Shown: positions 37,250-48,681 of the stretch, in pieces
Layout: every line of letters begins with the position of its first letter
Position numbering within the stretch: the first letter of the stretch is position 1
NCBI GenBank assembly: GCA_963970005.1
Contig: CAXAMN010021618.1
Coordinates: 613,902-677,901 of the forward strand
Source of the DNA: Durusdinium trenchii
Taxonomy: Eukaryota > Sar > Dinophyceae > Suessiales > Symbiodiniaceae
DNA: 64,000 bases
Direction of reading: 5' to 3'
Position numbers and translations under genes: made by a program
Notes under the pieces: model-generated
The model's input: the letters and a program-made list of their open reading frames with translations, nothing else
What the model was told of the DNA's origin: nothing
Database searches by the model: none

Positions 37250-39900
37250 AACGGAAAAATGACGAAAAACGAAAGGTGGTTAAAATACTACAGTACTTGC
37301 CCCGATTGAGTGGCACTTGACATCCCCCGAAAAAAAAGAACAAACGCCAAAACACAAATGTCTGCTTAATGCGACTGGCCTGGCGTTGACATGGCCCTGG
37401 GCAGTGTTGCACGTTGCAAGTTCCCTTCCTTTCAACTGGTTCTGCTCCTATATTCTATCTGAATCTGATCAGAGTATTTTCCATGATTTGGTCAAAAAAG
37501 AACAGTTTGCAGCAAGATAAGAATGACAATGTCTCAACCACCTTGTGGCAATAGCTAAAGTGCTGGACCACAACCACTCAAAGCCAACACAACACACAAA
37601 GGCAAAAGTGTTGTTTTGGGATCTTTTGCTTGTTGGGGTTGCCCAACTTATGCAAGAATAGATCATGCGGGCAATGTCAACATCCTGTGCCTATGGAAGC
37701 GTTTGGTTGAAGGTGTGCAGAACCAGTTTTTGGCACATGTCAATTTCAATCATTAGCAAAATGGATCTTCAAACCAATTGAAGCAGCAACGCCTGCCTCG
37801 TAAGCGTGCATACAACGACACGCTGCACTTGCAACTGAGAGCCCAAAACAAACAAGTAAAGCATAAAGCATGCATTGCTACTTGCTATTGAGATGTGATC
37901 AATGATGTCCCATCCTAGTCGCAAAACGCAGCTCATTGTTGAACCAAACGCAAACAGAAAACACCGCTTGGCAAAGGGCACTGTCATGTTGCAACTCAAT
38001 GCATGTTGTGTGAGGTGCTCGATCAACCTTGCGCAAACAAGGTCCTTACAAAATCTCAGGCATTGTTTCACCCCGCTCAATGCAAAAATCATCTTGCACG
38101 GAAGCATTGCCCCTGGCCTGAAAACACAGTTTGGATTGACTCCGTTTCAACAATCGACATGGCTCGTCAGCGACCAACATTTGGCAATCTGCCGCAAACA
38201 CAGGTTGCAGCTGGCTTCATCAAACTCAGTGCCCGTTCACCCATTCTTCCGGAACCCTCTTGTTGTGGCGTTTGATGTTTCGTTTGGTCACTATCATTTG
38301 TCATCAACAAAACACAAAATTGAAGTCGAATGATTGAACAACACATTGGTTGGGGGATTTGTCCCAGCCACAGCAATCCAAAGAAGACCATTGTATCAAA
38401 ATGACACAGGCAAATGCAGCCAACCAACCAAAGAGAGGATCAAGAAGAAAGTGTTCATGTTTCACAAGTATTTTCTCGATTTTGGTCCTAAAGTGCAAGA
38501 AGTTACAAGAAGAGACTCACAAGCAAGGCACCAACCCTCAACAAAAACGATTGTCAGCTCACTTGAAGCCAGAAATGTCTTCACAGTGCTCCCTTGTTCT
38601 TGCGTGTTGAGTCTTCAAGGAGAATGGAGAAGAAAAGGTTGGGAGAAGGAGAATGGGGGAGAAGTCTGCAGCAAGCAAAAAAAAGCGGGCGGCTCCAGAA
38701 GATTGGGTGGTGGGTGGGTTGTTTTCCCAACAAGTTTTTGGGTTGTGTTTTTCGCGAAGTGCGGAGATGGTGGAGGCCACGCAAGGCAAGCTGGGACGCG
38801 GAGGCCATGTGTGTTCTCAAGTTTGGAAGAGCAACACGCCACCACATACTGGGTTGGTCGTCAAAAAAACAACAATTTCTGTGGCCAAGAAGATTTGTTT
38901 GATGCATTGTGAAAGGTGAAGCCAACATTGTTTGAGCCGCCAAATCAAATCATGGCAGCCGTTTCTCATGGCCCATTGCGCATGATCCTGAGGCGACATG
39001 AAAAGCCACTGATCGCTTGTTTCAAGCGAAGTGCGAGGCCAAGCGAGGCCATTCTGGCATTTTCAATTTTACTCCGCAACTGCCAGAGTCCCTGCGTCAT
39101 GGGCTCGACGCATTGAGATGCACACATAGCTCAATGGCCTCGGCTGCTCAATCCGAAAGCAAACGCTCTAAAAACCAGCGTGGCCGATGCTCGCCTGTCC
39201 TTCCTTTGGTCCGGGAGGCAGGATGCCGTCCCCGGCAGTTGAGAAGGCGATGTTGTGGAAGGCTGCGGATGCAGTTCCGACAAGTTCCTGAAGCATGGAA
39301 GCCCCCAAAAGCTTGTGCGATGCTGTCATGAAGGTCTTTCTGCCACACCAAACGGAGCCGCACAAACTTTGACTGATGCAGTGGAAGGAACGGACCCAAC
39401 TGACAGGTGTCACTGTGTTGCATTTCACTGCTGGCAGTGTGTGGAACATTCCAAAACGCACCGTGCACGCAGCACATCCAGGGGGCAGAACAGAGCGCCT
39501 GGAAGGTCTTCCAGCTGATCGTCGGATTAGAGGGCGAGCACCACCAAAAATGCATGGCAGGACAGAGGCGCGCTGGCTCTTCTTCCCAGACTTCCTATCA
39601 ACCTCCATTGTTGACGGTGAAGCAATTTGACCACTTTTGCACGAGTGGAGCCGCAGTACGTGCAAGAAATGCAATTGTCTGCTTACCCTGGCTTTGAATG
39701 AATCTCCTGTACAGTAGAAACACAACAAGCCACCCAAAACAAAACAAACCACAAAAAAAACAACCGAACAAAAAACCGCAACAAAACCGAGAACAAGGAA
39801 AGAGAGGAGATTCAACTTTGTGCATGCAAAGGTGAGACCAAAGGTGAAAACGTGACACTACTATGATGTGGTATTGGGCACGCTGTCTAGTCGCATTGCG
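37250..39900. other. no convincing gene
   Basis: ORFs up to 215 codons occur on both strands but overlap each other, lack motifs and have poor splice context. The last 200 bp (39720-39800) is A-rich on the plus strand, resembling the A/C-rich edge of the inverted repeat at 55740-55800. Confidence 0.35.
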
Positions 39901-39910
39901 CCCCAGCACA

Positions 39911-39924
39911 AGAACTAAGGTGCT
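39911..39924 (+). repeat. TAAG-loop hairpin, copy 1
   Basis: agaac-TAAG-gtgct with one mismatched pair, in the context 'cacaagaactaaggtgctcg'. It lies past the 3' end of the LRR copy at 40162-41501. Same family as 41509, 41607, 56492 and 58055. Confidence 0.5.
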
Positions 39925-40161
39925 CGCCTGAGAGTCAATCGCTGGGGCTTCCTACCTAGATTCATGCATCTTCCGTCTGGCCGTGTACAGAGACTGACGA
40001 TGCTCCCACTACGATACGGACAAACTGGGAGGCTGAACTCGTTCGTCATGCCTGTGCTACTTGGCACTCTTTTGTCTGACTAGTTGGTTAGGTTCGTTTC
40101 CTGTACTCGGGAGTAGGTTGATCCATTTCGGGATGACAAATCGGTAGCACAAGTCAAAGGC

Positions 40162-41501
40162 CTATTGTTCGGCATAGGGCCCTCTCCACGTAGTTCGCTC
40201 ACCTGGCATCAACGTGAGACCTGTCAGCCAGGTACAATCAAGGAAAGCTTTGTTGGCAATATAGCGGAGCGTCGGCGGGACTTCAATTTCTTGAAGTATG
40301 GCGCAGCCCATGAAGGCTTTTACGTGGATGGTAACCTGGATGGTATGTAGTGTCTTGGGAAGCCAGAGGAGTTGGAGTCGCACACAGTAGGAGAAAGTGT
40401 ACTCTCGGATTTCGGTGATTGGAGTGCCAGAGAGGTCAACGAAAGCAAGGAATTTGCAATTATCACAGGCGAGAGGGCCTAAAAGGCTAATGTCTGGCGG
40501 GAGCTTAAGGTCTCTCAGCCCAGATGAGCCAAAACATCCTTGCGGAATTTCTTGCAGCAAAGAGGATGCCATCGATTGACCTAGTTCTACCAAGGCTTGT
40601 ATTAGCGTGATGCTAGAAAGATTGAGACACGAATCAAAAAGGTATGGACCAGCTTGGTCGCAGCAACGAAGGTGTTGTCTCCACCACTTGTGCCTATATG
40701 CTGTAATGAACAACATTCGGCAAAGGCTCTGTACCCGAAGTCTACACATCCTGGAGTATCTACACTGCCTAGCAAATAGCACCCCTGAAAGGAACTTTCT
40801 TCAAACCGCACTACGGTAGCCGGAAGCTTAACAATTCGAAGCTGGCGGCAATTTCGCCATGCAAGGACTCCGACTGTGACTGCATAGAGGGCACTGTCCG
40901 GAATAACTCCTGAGTCATTGGCTGGGACTTTAACCGCTTTTGGGTATTGCTGGCCTTCGCTCTCTTGGAATTGTCGTTTGGATTGACAGACTTCCAGACA
41001 TTCTCGAACTACCAGGTGAAAGCTCGTGTTGATTCGAAGGGTATCCCATATTGGGTCTCGGAGGTATTCTTGCGTATCTGGATGTACTAGATCTACTTCA
41101 CATCCGAATACATCTAGCATGGTGACAGTGGCAAGGTAGTCCACTATGTTGTCTTCTAGTTCGGCAAATCAATCGTGCTGCGCAATGCTCATTGGTACTG
41201 ATATCGTTGGCAGGCCACGGAATCTTCGCTCTCTGCAGGCGTGCTAGGCCGTGATGATTGGTCTGCAGCCATTGGAGTTCGGCACTAATCTTGCATAGCT
41301 GCTTTGAGCCAAAGCTGCATGATAGGCCGAAGTACCGTTGCATGCATTCATATGGTAGCATCGGCAAAGGCCAAAGGCGACTTGTTTAGGAAGGGGGCAA
41401 GACTGGGACATGTAACAGACCTGCTCCAGACATGTTACCAGACAGGATCCCGAGGACATGGGAGTAGGCGAAGGCAAAATTTTTGGCAGTTCACTCTCCA
41501 C
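40162..41501 (-). pseudogene. BspA-like LRR protein gene copy (LRR-b), broken
   Basis: Three overlapping minus-strand frames (41501-41244, 41144-40602, 40782-40162) together give one LRR_5/BspA-type protein. The N-terminal part runs through DVFGCEVDLVHPDTQEYL and AVKVPANDSGVIPDSA. Repeats of about 23 residues follow, such as RIVKLPATVVRFEESSFQGC, FGYRAFAECCSLQHIG, FVDLSGTPITEIREYTFSYC and PPTLRYIANKAFLDCTW. The C-terminal 'TTWRGPYAEQ' is cut by a stop; the matching tail (FVIPKWINLLPS) continues in another frame downstream. Several frame changes and a stop make this a probable pseudogene unless introns explain them. BspA-like LRRs usually bind proteins or surfaces; its role here is unknown. 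Confidence 0.7.
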
Positions 41502-41508
41502 TAGGACA

Positions 41509-41524
41509 AGGACTTTAAGGTCCT
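41509..41524 (+). repeat. TAAG-loop hairpin, copy 2 (loop TTTAAG)
   Basis: aggac-TTTAAG-gtcct, perfect 5-bp arms, in 'ggacaaggactttaaggtcc'. It lies between LRR-a and LRR-b. Confidence 0.65.
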
Positions 41525-41606
41525 CGCCCAGGACCCTGTGTGGATACCTGCGGTGTGGCTAATCTAAAGGCCACTGGTACGGCCCCCTTTTCCCCCTCCT
41601 AGGACA

Positions 41607-41620
41607 AGGACTAAGGTCCT
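41607..41620 (+). repeat. TAAG-loop hairpin, copy 3
   Basis: aggac-TAAG-gtcct, perfect 5-bp arms, in 'ggacaaggactaaggtcctc'. It is 98 bp from copy 2. Confidence 0.65.
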
Positions 41621-41789
41621 CGCCTAGGTGCTTCGCTATATGGCCACTCCCTGTTGCTTCATTGGTGCGTGGTACGCATTGTAACGCTCAGTGAATCGCT
41701 GGTGGGCTACTGTCATGAGCGCAAACGATGGCAAACGGTTGCAATAACACCCCTAGCAATTCGGAATAGCTGTCTCGTGCTCGTCAGAG

Positions 41790-42173
41790 CCTTCAGAGTC
41801 TGCAGCATCTTGGCCTTCCCGAGGGAGGAGATGCAGCCAACTTGGAACTTCAAAACAAGTGCATAAGTCAAAACTAGTACTTTCCGCATACGGTCCTCTC
41901 CACGTGGTCTTTTTACCCGGCAGGAAAGTGAGAGTGTGTCAGCTGGCTACAGTCAAAAAAGGCCTTATGTGCTACATAACGGAGGGTGGGTGGAATGTCC
42001 ACACTTTTGAGGCTGCTGCAGGCCATAAATGTTTTCTTATGGATAGCCTGTAATACCCCTACGAGCAAAATGTGTTGCAAGCTCACACAGTAGGAAAACG
42101 TGGACTCATGGATGGCACGGATTGTTGTGCGCGAGAGGTCAACCATGGTAAGTGTGAAACGCACGCTGTGCAT
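41790..42173 (-). pseudogene. BspA-like LRR gene copy (LRR-a), cut by copia element 1
   Basis: The minus frame 42173-41913 reads MVDLSRTTIRAIHESTFSYC, LVGVLQAIHKKTFMACSSL and PPTLRYVAHKAFFDCSQL, the last repeats of the LRR family. A frame change then leads to KTTWRGPYAES, CTCFEVPSWLHLLPRE, the usual C-terminus. The coding sequence ends abruptly at 42174, exactly where the copia LTR starts, so the N-terminal part was separated by insertion. The missing part is not found beyond the element's other end at about 48672. Confidence 0.7.
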
Positions 42174-42174
42174 T

Positions 42175-42336
42175 TGTTAGGAATACGTTCCGACCTCAGA
42201 TCGCACCTCTCCGAGAAGGGAGGGCTCAAGCAGCCAAAAGGCTATGCGGCCGCGACACTTCATTGCGTCATCAATTCGCTTGTGGTGTTTGTTCACCCTG
42301 AACCTTTGGGCTTCGACTACCATTGGTTTCTTCGCA
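42175..42336 (+). repeat. probable 5' LTR
   Basis: It begins TGTTAGGAATA, a start typical of copia LTRs, and ends CA one base before the primer-binding site. It starts exactly where LRR-a coding sequence stops. At 162 bp it is short. It cannot be confirmed by pairing because the 3' LTR is missing. Confidence 0.55.
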
Positions 42337-42337
42337 T

Positions 42338-42346
42338 TGGTAGCGG
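42338..42346 (+). other. primer-binding site, initiator tRNA-Met type
   Basis: TGGTAGCGG: the first eight bases match the TGGTAGCG core of the Ty1-type site complementary to the 3' end of initiator tRNA-Met. The position, one base after the LTR's CA, is right. Confidence 0.6.
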
Positions 42347-42586
42347 AGCCCGATCCCATCCAGGGGGGAGGGCTCCGTCTGCGCGCTTCGCTTCCTCGAG
42401 CAGCACGCTGGGGACAAGGTCTTCGGTGGCCACTCACTGCCGACATCTTCTGGGTCCTGTTGGCTGAGCACCTGGTGGAAAACCCTACGGGGAGGATCCT
42501 GGTGGCATTCACCACCCTGGTGGACGTCGCATCAAAGAAGACAGCAGCAGAAGAAGTCACAGACCGCACAACCCGGCTCTAGCTCG

Positions 42587-43126
42587 ATGGCTACACCCAA
42601 GGAGGACTCCGGCTTCATGGACCTCAGGGATTCCTATGTCCCTGTCTTCTCAGGCCAACCTGCCGATTATCGTGAATGGCGCCAACGCATCCAGATCTAC
42701 CACCGCAAGATGGCTCTCTCCAAGCGTGCAGGAGAGAGCGTGTTGAACATCGTTGGCTCCTTCCGTGGCGTGGTTTGGCGGCTCTTCGATGACTGGAGCC
42801 TTGAGAAGCTCGAGCGAGACGACTCGTTCGAGAAGGTTCTGGAGATCCTGGACGGCAACTTCGCCTATGACCAGAGAGTTCAACTGCCCAATGACTTCGA
42901 GAACTACTTCAATTTGCTTCAGAGAGCACCTGGGCAGACTCTCCTGACCTTTGTCAACGACCATGAGGAAGCATATCGACGGTTGCTTCAACATAAGGTC
43001 GCACTTCCTGATAGTGTCCAAGGCTGGCGTCTTCTTCGCCGCAGTGCACTGACGAAGGAACAGCGACAGCTCATCATGCTGAAGGCCCCGACCTTGGACA
43101 AGCAGCAGGTGATCGAGGCTCTCTAA
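42587..43126 (+). pseudogene. gag: copia gag, capsid part
   Basis: A 179-codon frame from MATPKEDSGFMDLRD, with the UBN2/gag-like helical pattern (FSGQPADYREWRQRIQIYH, VVWRLFDDWSLEKLE, ENYFNLLQRAPGQTLLTF). A TAA at 43124 separates it from the nucleocapsid part in the same frame. The stop may be a mutation or a read-through point. The ATG lies 240 bp after the primer site. Confidence 0.75.
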
Positions 43127-45391
43127 TTGATCCTCGGCCAGGATTACAAGTCTGGTGGTTGGAACCATGAGAGAAACAAGCGCTTCCAACGATGGTCCAA
43201 TCGCGCCTATGCTGCACAGGATGACTGGGATGAAGGTCATGATGATGGTTGGGGCGAGGAAGAGACAGGCTACTATGAGGATGATGATTGGGGGCAAGAT
43301 GAGTACTATGAGGATGACCTCGCCTTCGACGATGAGGCTGGCTACTTTGGTGATGAACCTTGGCCTGAGAGCTCCAACGAGACCAACAGCCCTGAACAGC
43401 TTGCCGAGGAGTTTGACTCGGCCTATGCAAGCTACACTGATGCTCGCAAGCGCTTCAACGACCTCAAGATGTCTCGTGGCTTCCTTCCAGTTGTTGCCCT
43501 TGCTGACCAACAAGCCCCTCTGGCTACTCGAGCAGCATCCTCTACCATGACATCAAGTTCCTCTTCCTGGCCGCGAAAAGGGAAGGGCCAGGGAGGCAAG
43601 TCCAAGGGCAAGAACAAGAGCAATACCATTCGCTACCCACCGTCCACTGGAGGTAAAAGTGACCCGAAAGGTCGTGCTCGAGCCAATATGACCTGTCTTC
43701 GTTGTGGTCAACAAGGACATTGGGCGGCGAACTGTCCTCAGAGCTCATCGCCGGAGTCCAGCGGCACCAAAAGGCCGGCACCCACGGAGAGTATGGCACA
43801 AGTGATGACTTCACGGAATGCCATGATCATCTTCCAGGACCACACCGGCGCCGAACGTCCTGAGTGCGTGATGTTGGACCCTGGTGCATCTGCCTTTCTG
43901 GCAGGCTATGGACCTTTCCGGCGGTACGTACAGCATCTTCGGCAGGACTGTGGCTTCCCCATCGAGAACATTGAGCTGACAAAAGGGAAACGCCGCTTCC
44001 AGTTTGGAGGCGATGCTGCATCTTGGTCGTCCTGGTCAGTACACCTTCCGGTGTTTCTCGATGGCCGCTACGGCACCATCCAGATGTTCCTGTTGCCTGG
44101 CAATACTCCGATGCTTTGTGGCCGACCCATCATCGAGGCCCTCAGCATGACCATGGACTTCGCCATGCGCCGCATTTGCATCGGCTCCTCCGGATGGCAA
44201 GAAGCCACACTCGGTCGACAAGGCGAATATCTTCTCTCGCTGGCGGCCGACCATGACTTCATCCAGTATGACCCTGGACAGCCGGACTTCTGCCTGAAGA
44301 CCGCCGAGGCTGACATGGAGCAACATGATGGTTACAAGCTGGAAGACTTCGAACAGTCTGAACAGGGTTTTGCTGCTTTGTCAACCATGAAGGAGGAGGA
44401 GATCAAGGATGAACAGCTGTCAAACACTCTGAGGCAGCATTTCTTGCAGACCATGGACATCCAACTCCGGACCCACCTGAATGACATGTCCGCGTACCTG
44501 ACCAGCCAACTTCATGGTCGGGACACAGACCAAAAGCGAGTTCTATGGGAGGTCTACTGTGGCTCTGCACGGACCTCACAGGTGGCAGAATTGCTGGGAA
44601 TGACAGTGCGTCGTTTTGGACTGGAGACGGGATGGAACTTCGACCTGCTTGACCATCAAGAAGAGTTCCTTCGCCTTCAAGAAGAGGAACTACCTGATGA
44701 AGTTCTCCTGGCACCTGAGCGCAAACTTTGGAGTCGGATGCAGACCCTCGCTCGCCGCACTGCACATCAGCAAGAGGCCCTGGTTGCTGCAAGGCAACAA
44801 CACCATCATGATCGGCACTTGGTCTTCGTCCGCAAGGTCTACATGAACCAGCTCTCAGGAGGCCGCCATGGACACATTGAACAACCCAAGCATGCCTTGT
44901 CATGGCGCACTCGTGCCCTTCGTGACCTACCTGGACATCGGGCCGACTTCGACCAATGCCGCTATGGGGCAACTTGCCTCGATGAGGACCAACAATGGCG
45001 ACCCGTGAAGAAGAGCGCTACATTTCTCACCTCCAAGAAGGCGCTTCAGAACGCCATGACTCTCACCTGTCAAGGAGATCACGACCATTGCGCCTTGGAA
45101 GGCAGTGCTCGTGGCTATGGGTCACGGACCCGCTACATGGAGGACTACCAGCCGGCTTTGGCTTCCACGCTTGCTGCGGCCATCTCACTTGATGAACCAC
45201 CACAGCTTTGGGAGGCCAGCTATGCTTCCACCGAGCAACGTGAAGTTGCGTCGACCCTGGTTCAACTTCGAGTGACACTCGGCAGCAAGCCATCCGCATC
45301 GTGCAGCGACTTCACAGGAACCTTGGCCATCCTTCTCCGAAGGAGCTCACCGAGCTGCTGCAGACGCGAGGAGCGTCTACTGAGATCCTGA
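43127..45391 (+). pseudogene. gag nucleocapsid, protease and methyltransferase-like domain
   Basis: It continues the gag frame after a stop. Parts in order: an acidic Asp/Glu/Tyr-rich linker; a Gly/Lys-rich stretch; a CCHC zinc knuckle (CLRCGQQGHWAANC, about 43693-43735); a retropepsin motif VMLDPGASAFLAG (43870-43910), with Pro where Thr or Ser is usual; and a Rossmann-like segment LWEVYCGSARTSQVAELLG (about 44547). Then come VLLAPERKLWSRMQ, HIEQPKHALSW, FDQCRYGATC and CQGDHDHC. The last group resembles a cytosine methyltransferase core (glycine-rich loop, Pro-Cys-x-x-Trp-Ser site, Glu-x-Pro), but the catalytic Pro-Cys is replaced by Pro-Glu. The frame runs out at 45391, while the integrase is read in another frame from about 45300. 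Confidence 0.7.
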
Positions 45392-45900
45392 AGGCCGCAC
45401 AATCCTACGTGTGCACTGCCTGTGCCAAGTACAAGAAGCCTGCCGATGCCGCTCCATCTTCCTTGCCACAGTCGACTACCTTCAACCAACAGCTGCAAGC
45501 TGACATCTTCTGGGTGCGCCGGGGCTCGGTCAAGTATGCCATCTTGAGCATCGTGGACGTGGCCACTCGCTACACGGCGGCTCGGCTGGTGAAGTCAGAA
45601 CAGTCCGAGGAATTGATCAAAGCCCTGGAGCGTGGTTGGATTGCCATGTTTGGACCTCCTCAACAGCTCGTCACTGATGAAGGGCGGGCCTGGCTTGGAC
45701 ATGACTTCGAAAACTGGACCAGCGTCCACGGAGTGGATCACATCGTAGCACCTGGAGAGGCCCACGAACGGCTGGCCCTCGTTGAGAGGCGACACGCCGT
45801 ACTTCGGAAGGCCATTGAAGTCTACCTCGACGACCTGAAGCTGGACCATGCTGATGGCATTCGAGAGGCCTTGACGTACTGTACTGTGTCCCACAGTTGA
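45301..45900 (+). pseudogene. copia integrase, zinc and catalytic core
   Basis: It opens with the HHCC-type finger (LHRNLGHPSPKELTEL followed by CTACAKYKK), then a DDE core: Asp in QADIFWVRRG, Asp in LVTDEGRAWLG, Glu in LALVERRHAVLRK. A one-base frame change near 45885 moves the reading to the next frame, where VPQLNGSPSVAGFSPTQW continues. It is about as long as the usual core. Confidence 0.8.
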
Positions 45901-47456
45901 ACGGCTCTCCAAGTGTCGCTGGCTTCTCTCCCACTCAGTGGGTCTTGGGCTATCAGCCCGAACTGGCTGGCAGTTTGCTCTCAACCACCAACTTCCGGGC
46001 CTCACATGTCGGAGGACACTCCAACTTTGAAGCAATGCTCACCAAACGGGCTGCAGCTCAAAAGGCTCTGGTTGATGCTGATGCAGATCGCCGACTCCGA
46101 CGCGCATTGGGCGCGAAGTACAAGGGCGTGAACTCTGAGTACCAAATGGGTCAGCAGGTATGGTTCTGGTGCGATGCCAAACAGCCCGACTTGGTGAAGA
46201 TTCGCTGGCTCGGACCGGCCCATGTGGTGATGAAGGAGTACAAGAATGAGGGTGATGAGAAGAAGGTCAATGTGTACTGGCTGGCCTACAAGTCCCAGCT
46301 GATCAGGTGTGCACCTCATCACATCCGAGCTGATGTCAAGAACACCGGCCACATCCTTGCCGATGTTCAGAAAGCGCTCAACACCGTGCGCTCGCTCAAG
46401 TCCAGAGGAGTCACCCGCTTCTACGATCTTCACCGCCTCAACCGGCAAGAACTTCTGGACGTTGAAGCTGATGAGCATGCCCAGTCCACCGATGGAGATT
46501 TGATGGATGATTCTGATCATGAAATGGCACCGCCTCGACAGAGGCCTCGGCTTCTGCCACCTCTACCAGTGTCTACTGCTATGCCCGACACAGTAGTCGA
46601 TGATGACTACACGCCAACTTCACCTCTGTCAGCGGCAGCCACACCAACAGCGGCAGCAGCAGTTGTTCCGGCAGCAGCAGACACGGCAGCGGCAGAAACA
46701 CAACCACAAGCCACAGCCAGTGTCGGGCTCCCTCGTGTCCCCAGCACTCTGGACTCACTCTCTGGGCCGAGTGAAGAGCCACCAATTCCATCCACTGGGG
46801 CCACGCCACATTCACCACTACCACCGACAGCTGACAGTGCCTCTGGCCCACCTCCATTGGATCCAAGAACGGCAGCACTCTACGAGGCTCCATCACGCCC
46901 TGAGACTTTTCAGGAGCGCCGTGCTCGCATCAACCAGCAGGAGACGCTGAGCGTCGCACCTGTCTGCCAGAGATCAACGAGCACTGTTGCGCCCTATGAG
47001 CCTCCAACACGGCCGACCTCAAGCACCGACGATGCCATCACTGGACGGGCTTTCTATTTGGAGGATCTGGACACTTCAGTTCTTCCTAGTGGTTGGCACA
47101 TGGATGAACATGGATTCCTTCAGCTCAACGACCGAAGCACTGATTACTGGGAGTTGCGATCTGGATGTTTGGTCCGACATCATGTCGTTCCACGTCGGGG
47201 TCGCTTGCCAATGGCTCAACTGCCCAAGGATTGCCCCGTCTCAGTCGACAAACTGGACAAGGTTCGTGTGACTCTCGTACATGGCGCTAAGGGCAAGGGC
47301 AAGCTCTACACAGACGATGGCCTGGACAGTTCTGCACCACCGGAGGTCACAACCCCTTGGACTGGCGCCACCATCTTCCAGATCAACGGTGAAACCCGGA
47401 AGGAACTGGTGATGTATAGTGGTTCACATCAAGCCTTCATGAGCGCCAAGCAATAA
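45897..47456 (+). pseudogene. integrase C-terminus and proline-rich linker
   Basis: It starts with the end of the integrase core (NGSPSVAGFSPTQWVLGYQP), then a chromodomain-like basic beta region (YQMGQQVWFWCDAKQPDL, IRWLGPAHVVMKE). A long Pro/Ala/Thr-rich linker and a small fold (DTSVLPSGWHMDEHGFLQLN) follow, before a TAA at 47454. The reverse transcriptase continues in the same frame after this stop. Confidence 0.7.
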
Positions 47457-47480
47457 GGCAAGGAGCAGAAGGCAGCAAAG

Positions 47481-48672
47481 ATGAAGAAGTTCAAGAAAGG
47501 AAAAAATGACATCAACGAACGTCATCTCGGGCCCCAAGAGCGTGCTTTGTTCAAAAAGGCCAAGATCAAGGAGCTGAAGAGTTTCTTTGACCACCATGTG
47601 TGGATCTTCCAGACGGTGAAGGAAGCTGACCCGGCGAGGGCTCTCTCATCCAGAATCCTGTTGAAGTGGTCTCGCAACCCTGATGGCACTCCACGTGCAA
47701 AAGCACGCCTCATCGTGCGTGGCTTTGCTGATCCTGATGCTTTGGCTGGAAGGATCGAGACCTCGAGTCCCACGACTACAAGATTGTCCCGCTCCATGGT
47801 GCTTTCTTTGGCAGCGACCATGGGATGGTCTACTTGGACCGCGGACGTCAGCACCGCCTTCCTCCAGGGTCGTGAGCAAGATAGAAAACTCTGGGTGAAA
47901 TTACCTGCTGAAGCCCTGGCTTTGCTTGGTGGTGATGAGAACACCCGCATGCTCCTCCTGAAGCCATGCTATGGTCAGATTGATGCACCCCGCGGCTGGT
48001 TCCTTGAAGCTGTTGACCGCCTGAAGCGAGGAGGATTGAAGCAGCATGCGCTTGACCCTTGTGCCTTTTTGGTCTACGAGCTGGACGATGAGAACTACAA
48101 CTCCGATGATCCAGTGCACTCTGAAGTGAATGCCCTGGGCGATCGACGCCGCGTGGGCATGGTCATCATGCATGTTGATGATCTTCTGGGCGCTGGCTGT
48201 TTGAAAAGTCCACGATACCAAGCCGTGGTGTCCCAGCTCAAGGCCAACTTCTCATTCAGAGAATGGAAGGAAGACCAGAAGGTCCTCGAGTACTGCGGCT
48301 GTGAGCTCGAGAAGTTGGATGATGGCGGCACCTGCCTGTACCAGACCAAGTACCTCGAGAAGGTCAAACCCATCTGCCTGGACAAGAAACGGTCCCCTGC
48401 AGAGATGCTGAAGGAGCGAGAAATCACTCAACTTTGTGGCTTGCTTGGCTCGCTGCAATGGCCTGCGGTGCAAACGGCACCCCACCTGCAATGCAGCACT
48501 TCGCTGCTGGCTGGCCAAGTCACCAAGGCGACTGTGCAAACTGTTCTGGATTGCAATCGCCTCCTCAAGTTTGCGAAGGACAACAAGGACCCGGTACATT
48601 GGTTGGCCCCACGACCTGCGATTGCTCTGCTTCTTTGATGCTGGTTTCTCGACCAGGAACGATGGCACTTCG
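47481..48672 (+). pseudogene. copia reverse transcriptase, truncated before RNase H
   Basis: RT motifs appear in order: RAKARLIVRGFADPD, TADVSTAFLQGREQD, LLLKPCYGQIDAPRGW, the catalytic VIMHVDDLLGAG, and KVLEYCGCELEKL. The frame breaks at 48638, and the next frame gives DLRLLCFFDAGFSTRNDGTS, the start of RNase H, where recognisable sequence ends and a short-repeat block begins. The catalytic aspartates are intact, but the gene cannot be functional as it stands. Confidence 0.85.
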
Positions 48673-48681
48673 CGGATGGCG

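Larger units (their letters stand above)
42175..48672 (+). mobile_element. Ty1/copia retrotransposon, element 1, degenerate and 3'-truncated
   Basis: In order it contains a 5' LTR, primer site, gag with CCHC knuckle, aspartic protease, a methyltransferase-like insert, integrase and reverse transcriptase. This is the copia gene order (integrase before RT). The coding run has in-frame TAA codons at 43124 and 47454, frame changes near 45300-45390 and near 45885, and stops in the first residues of RNase H (FFDAGFSTRNDGTS) at about 48672. No 3' LTR was found. It inserted into an LRR gene copy on the opposite strand. Confidence 0.85.

Noticed and set aside
38334-38912. Plus-strand ORF of 192 codons with several overlapping frames
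   Set aside because: No motif or splice support; frames are open on both strands at once.
39168-39815. Minus-strand ORF of 215 codons
   Set aside because: Overlapping open frames on the other strand, cysteine-rich random look, no family signal.
42650-43513. Minus-strand ORF of 287 codons inside copia element 1
   Set aside because: Shadow of gag on the opposite strand; the gag frame carries the zinc knuckle and capsid pattern.
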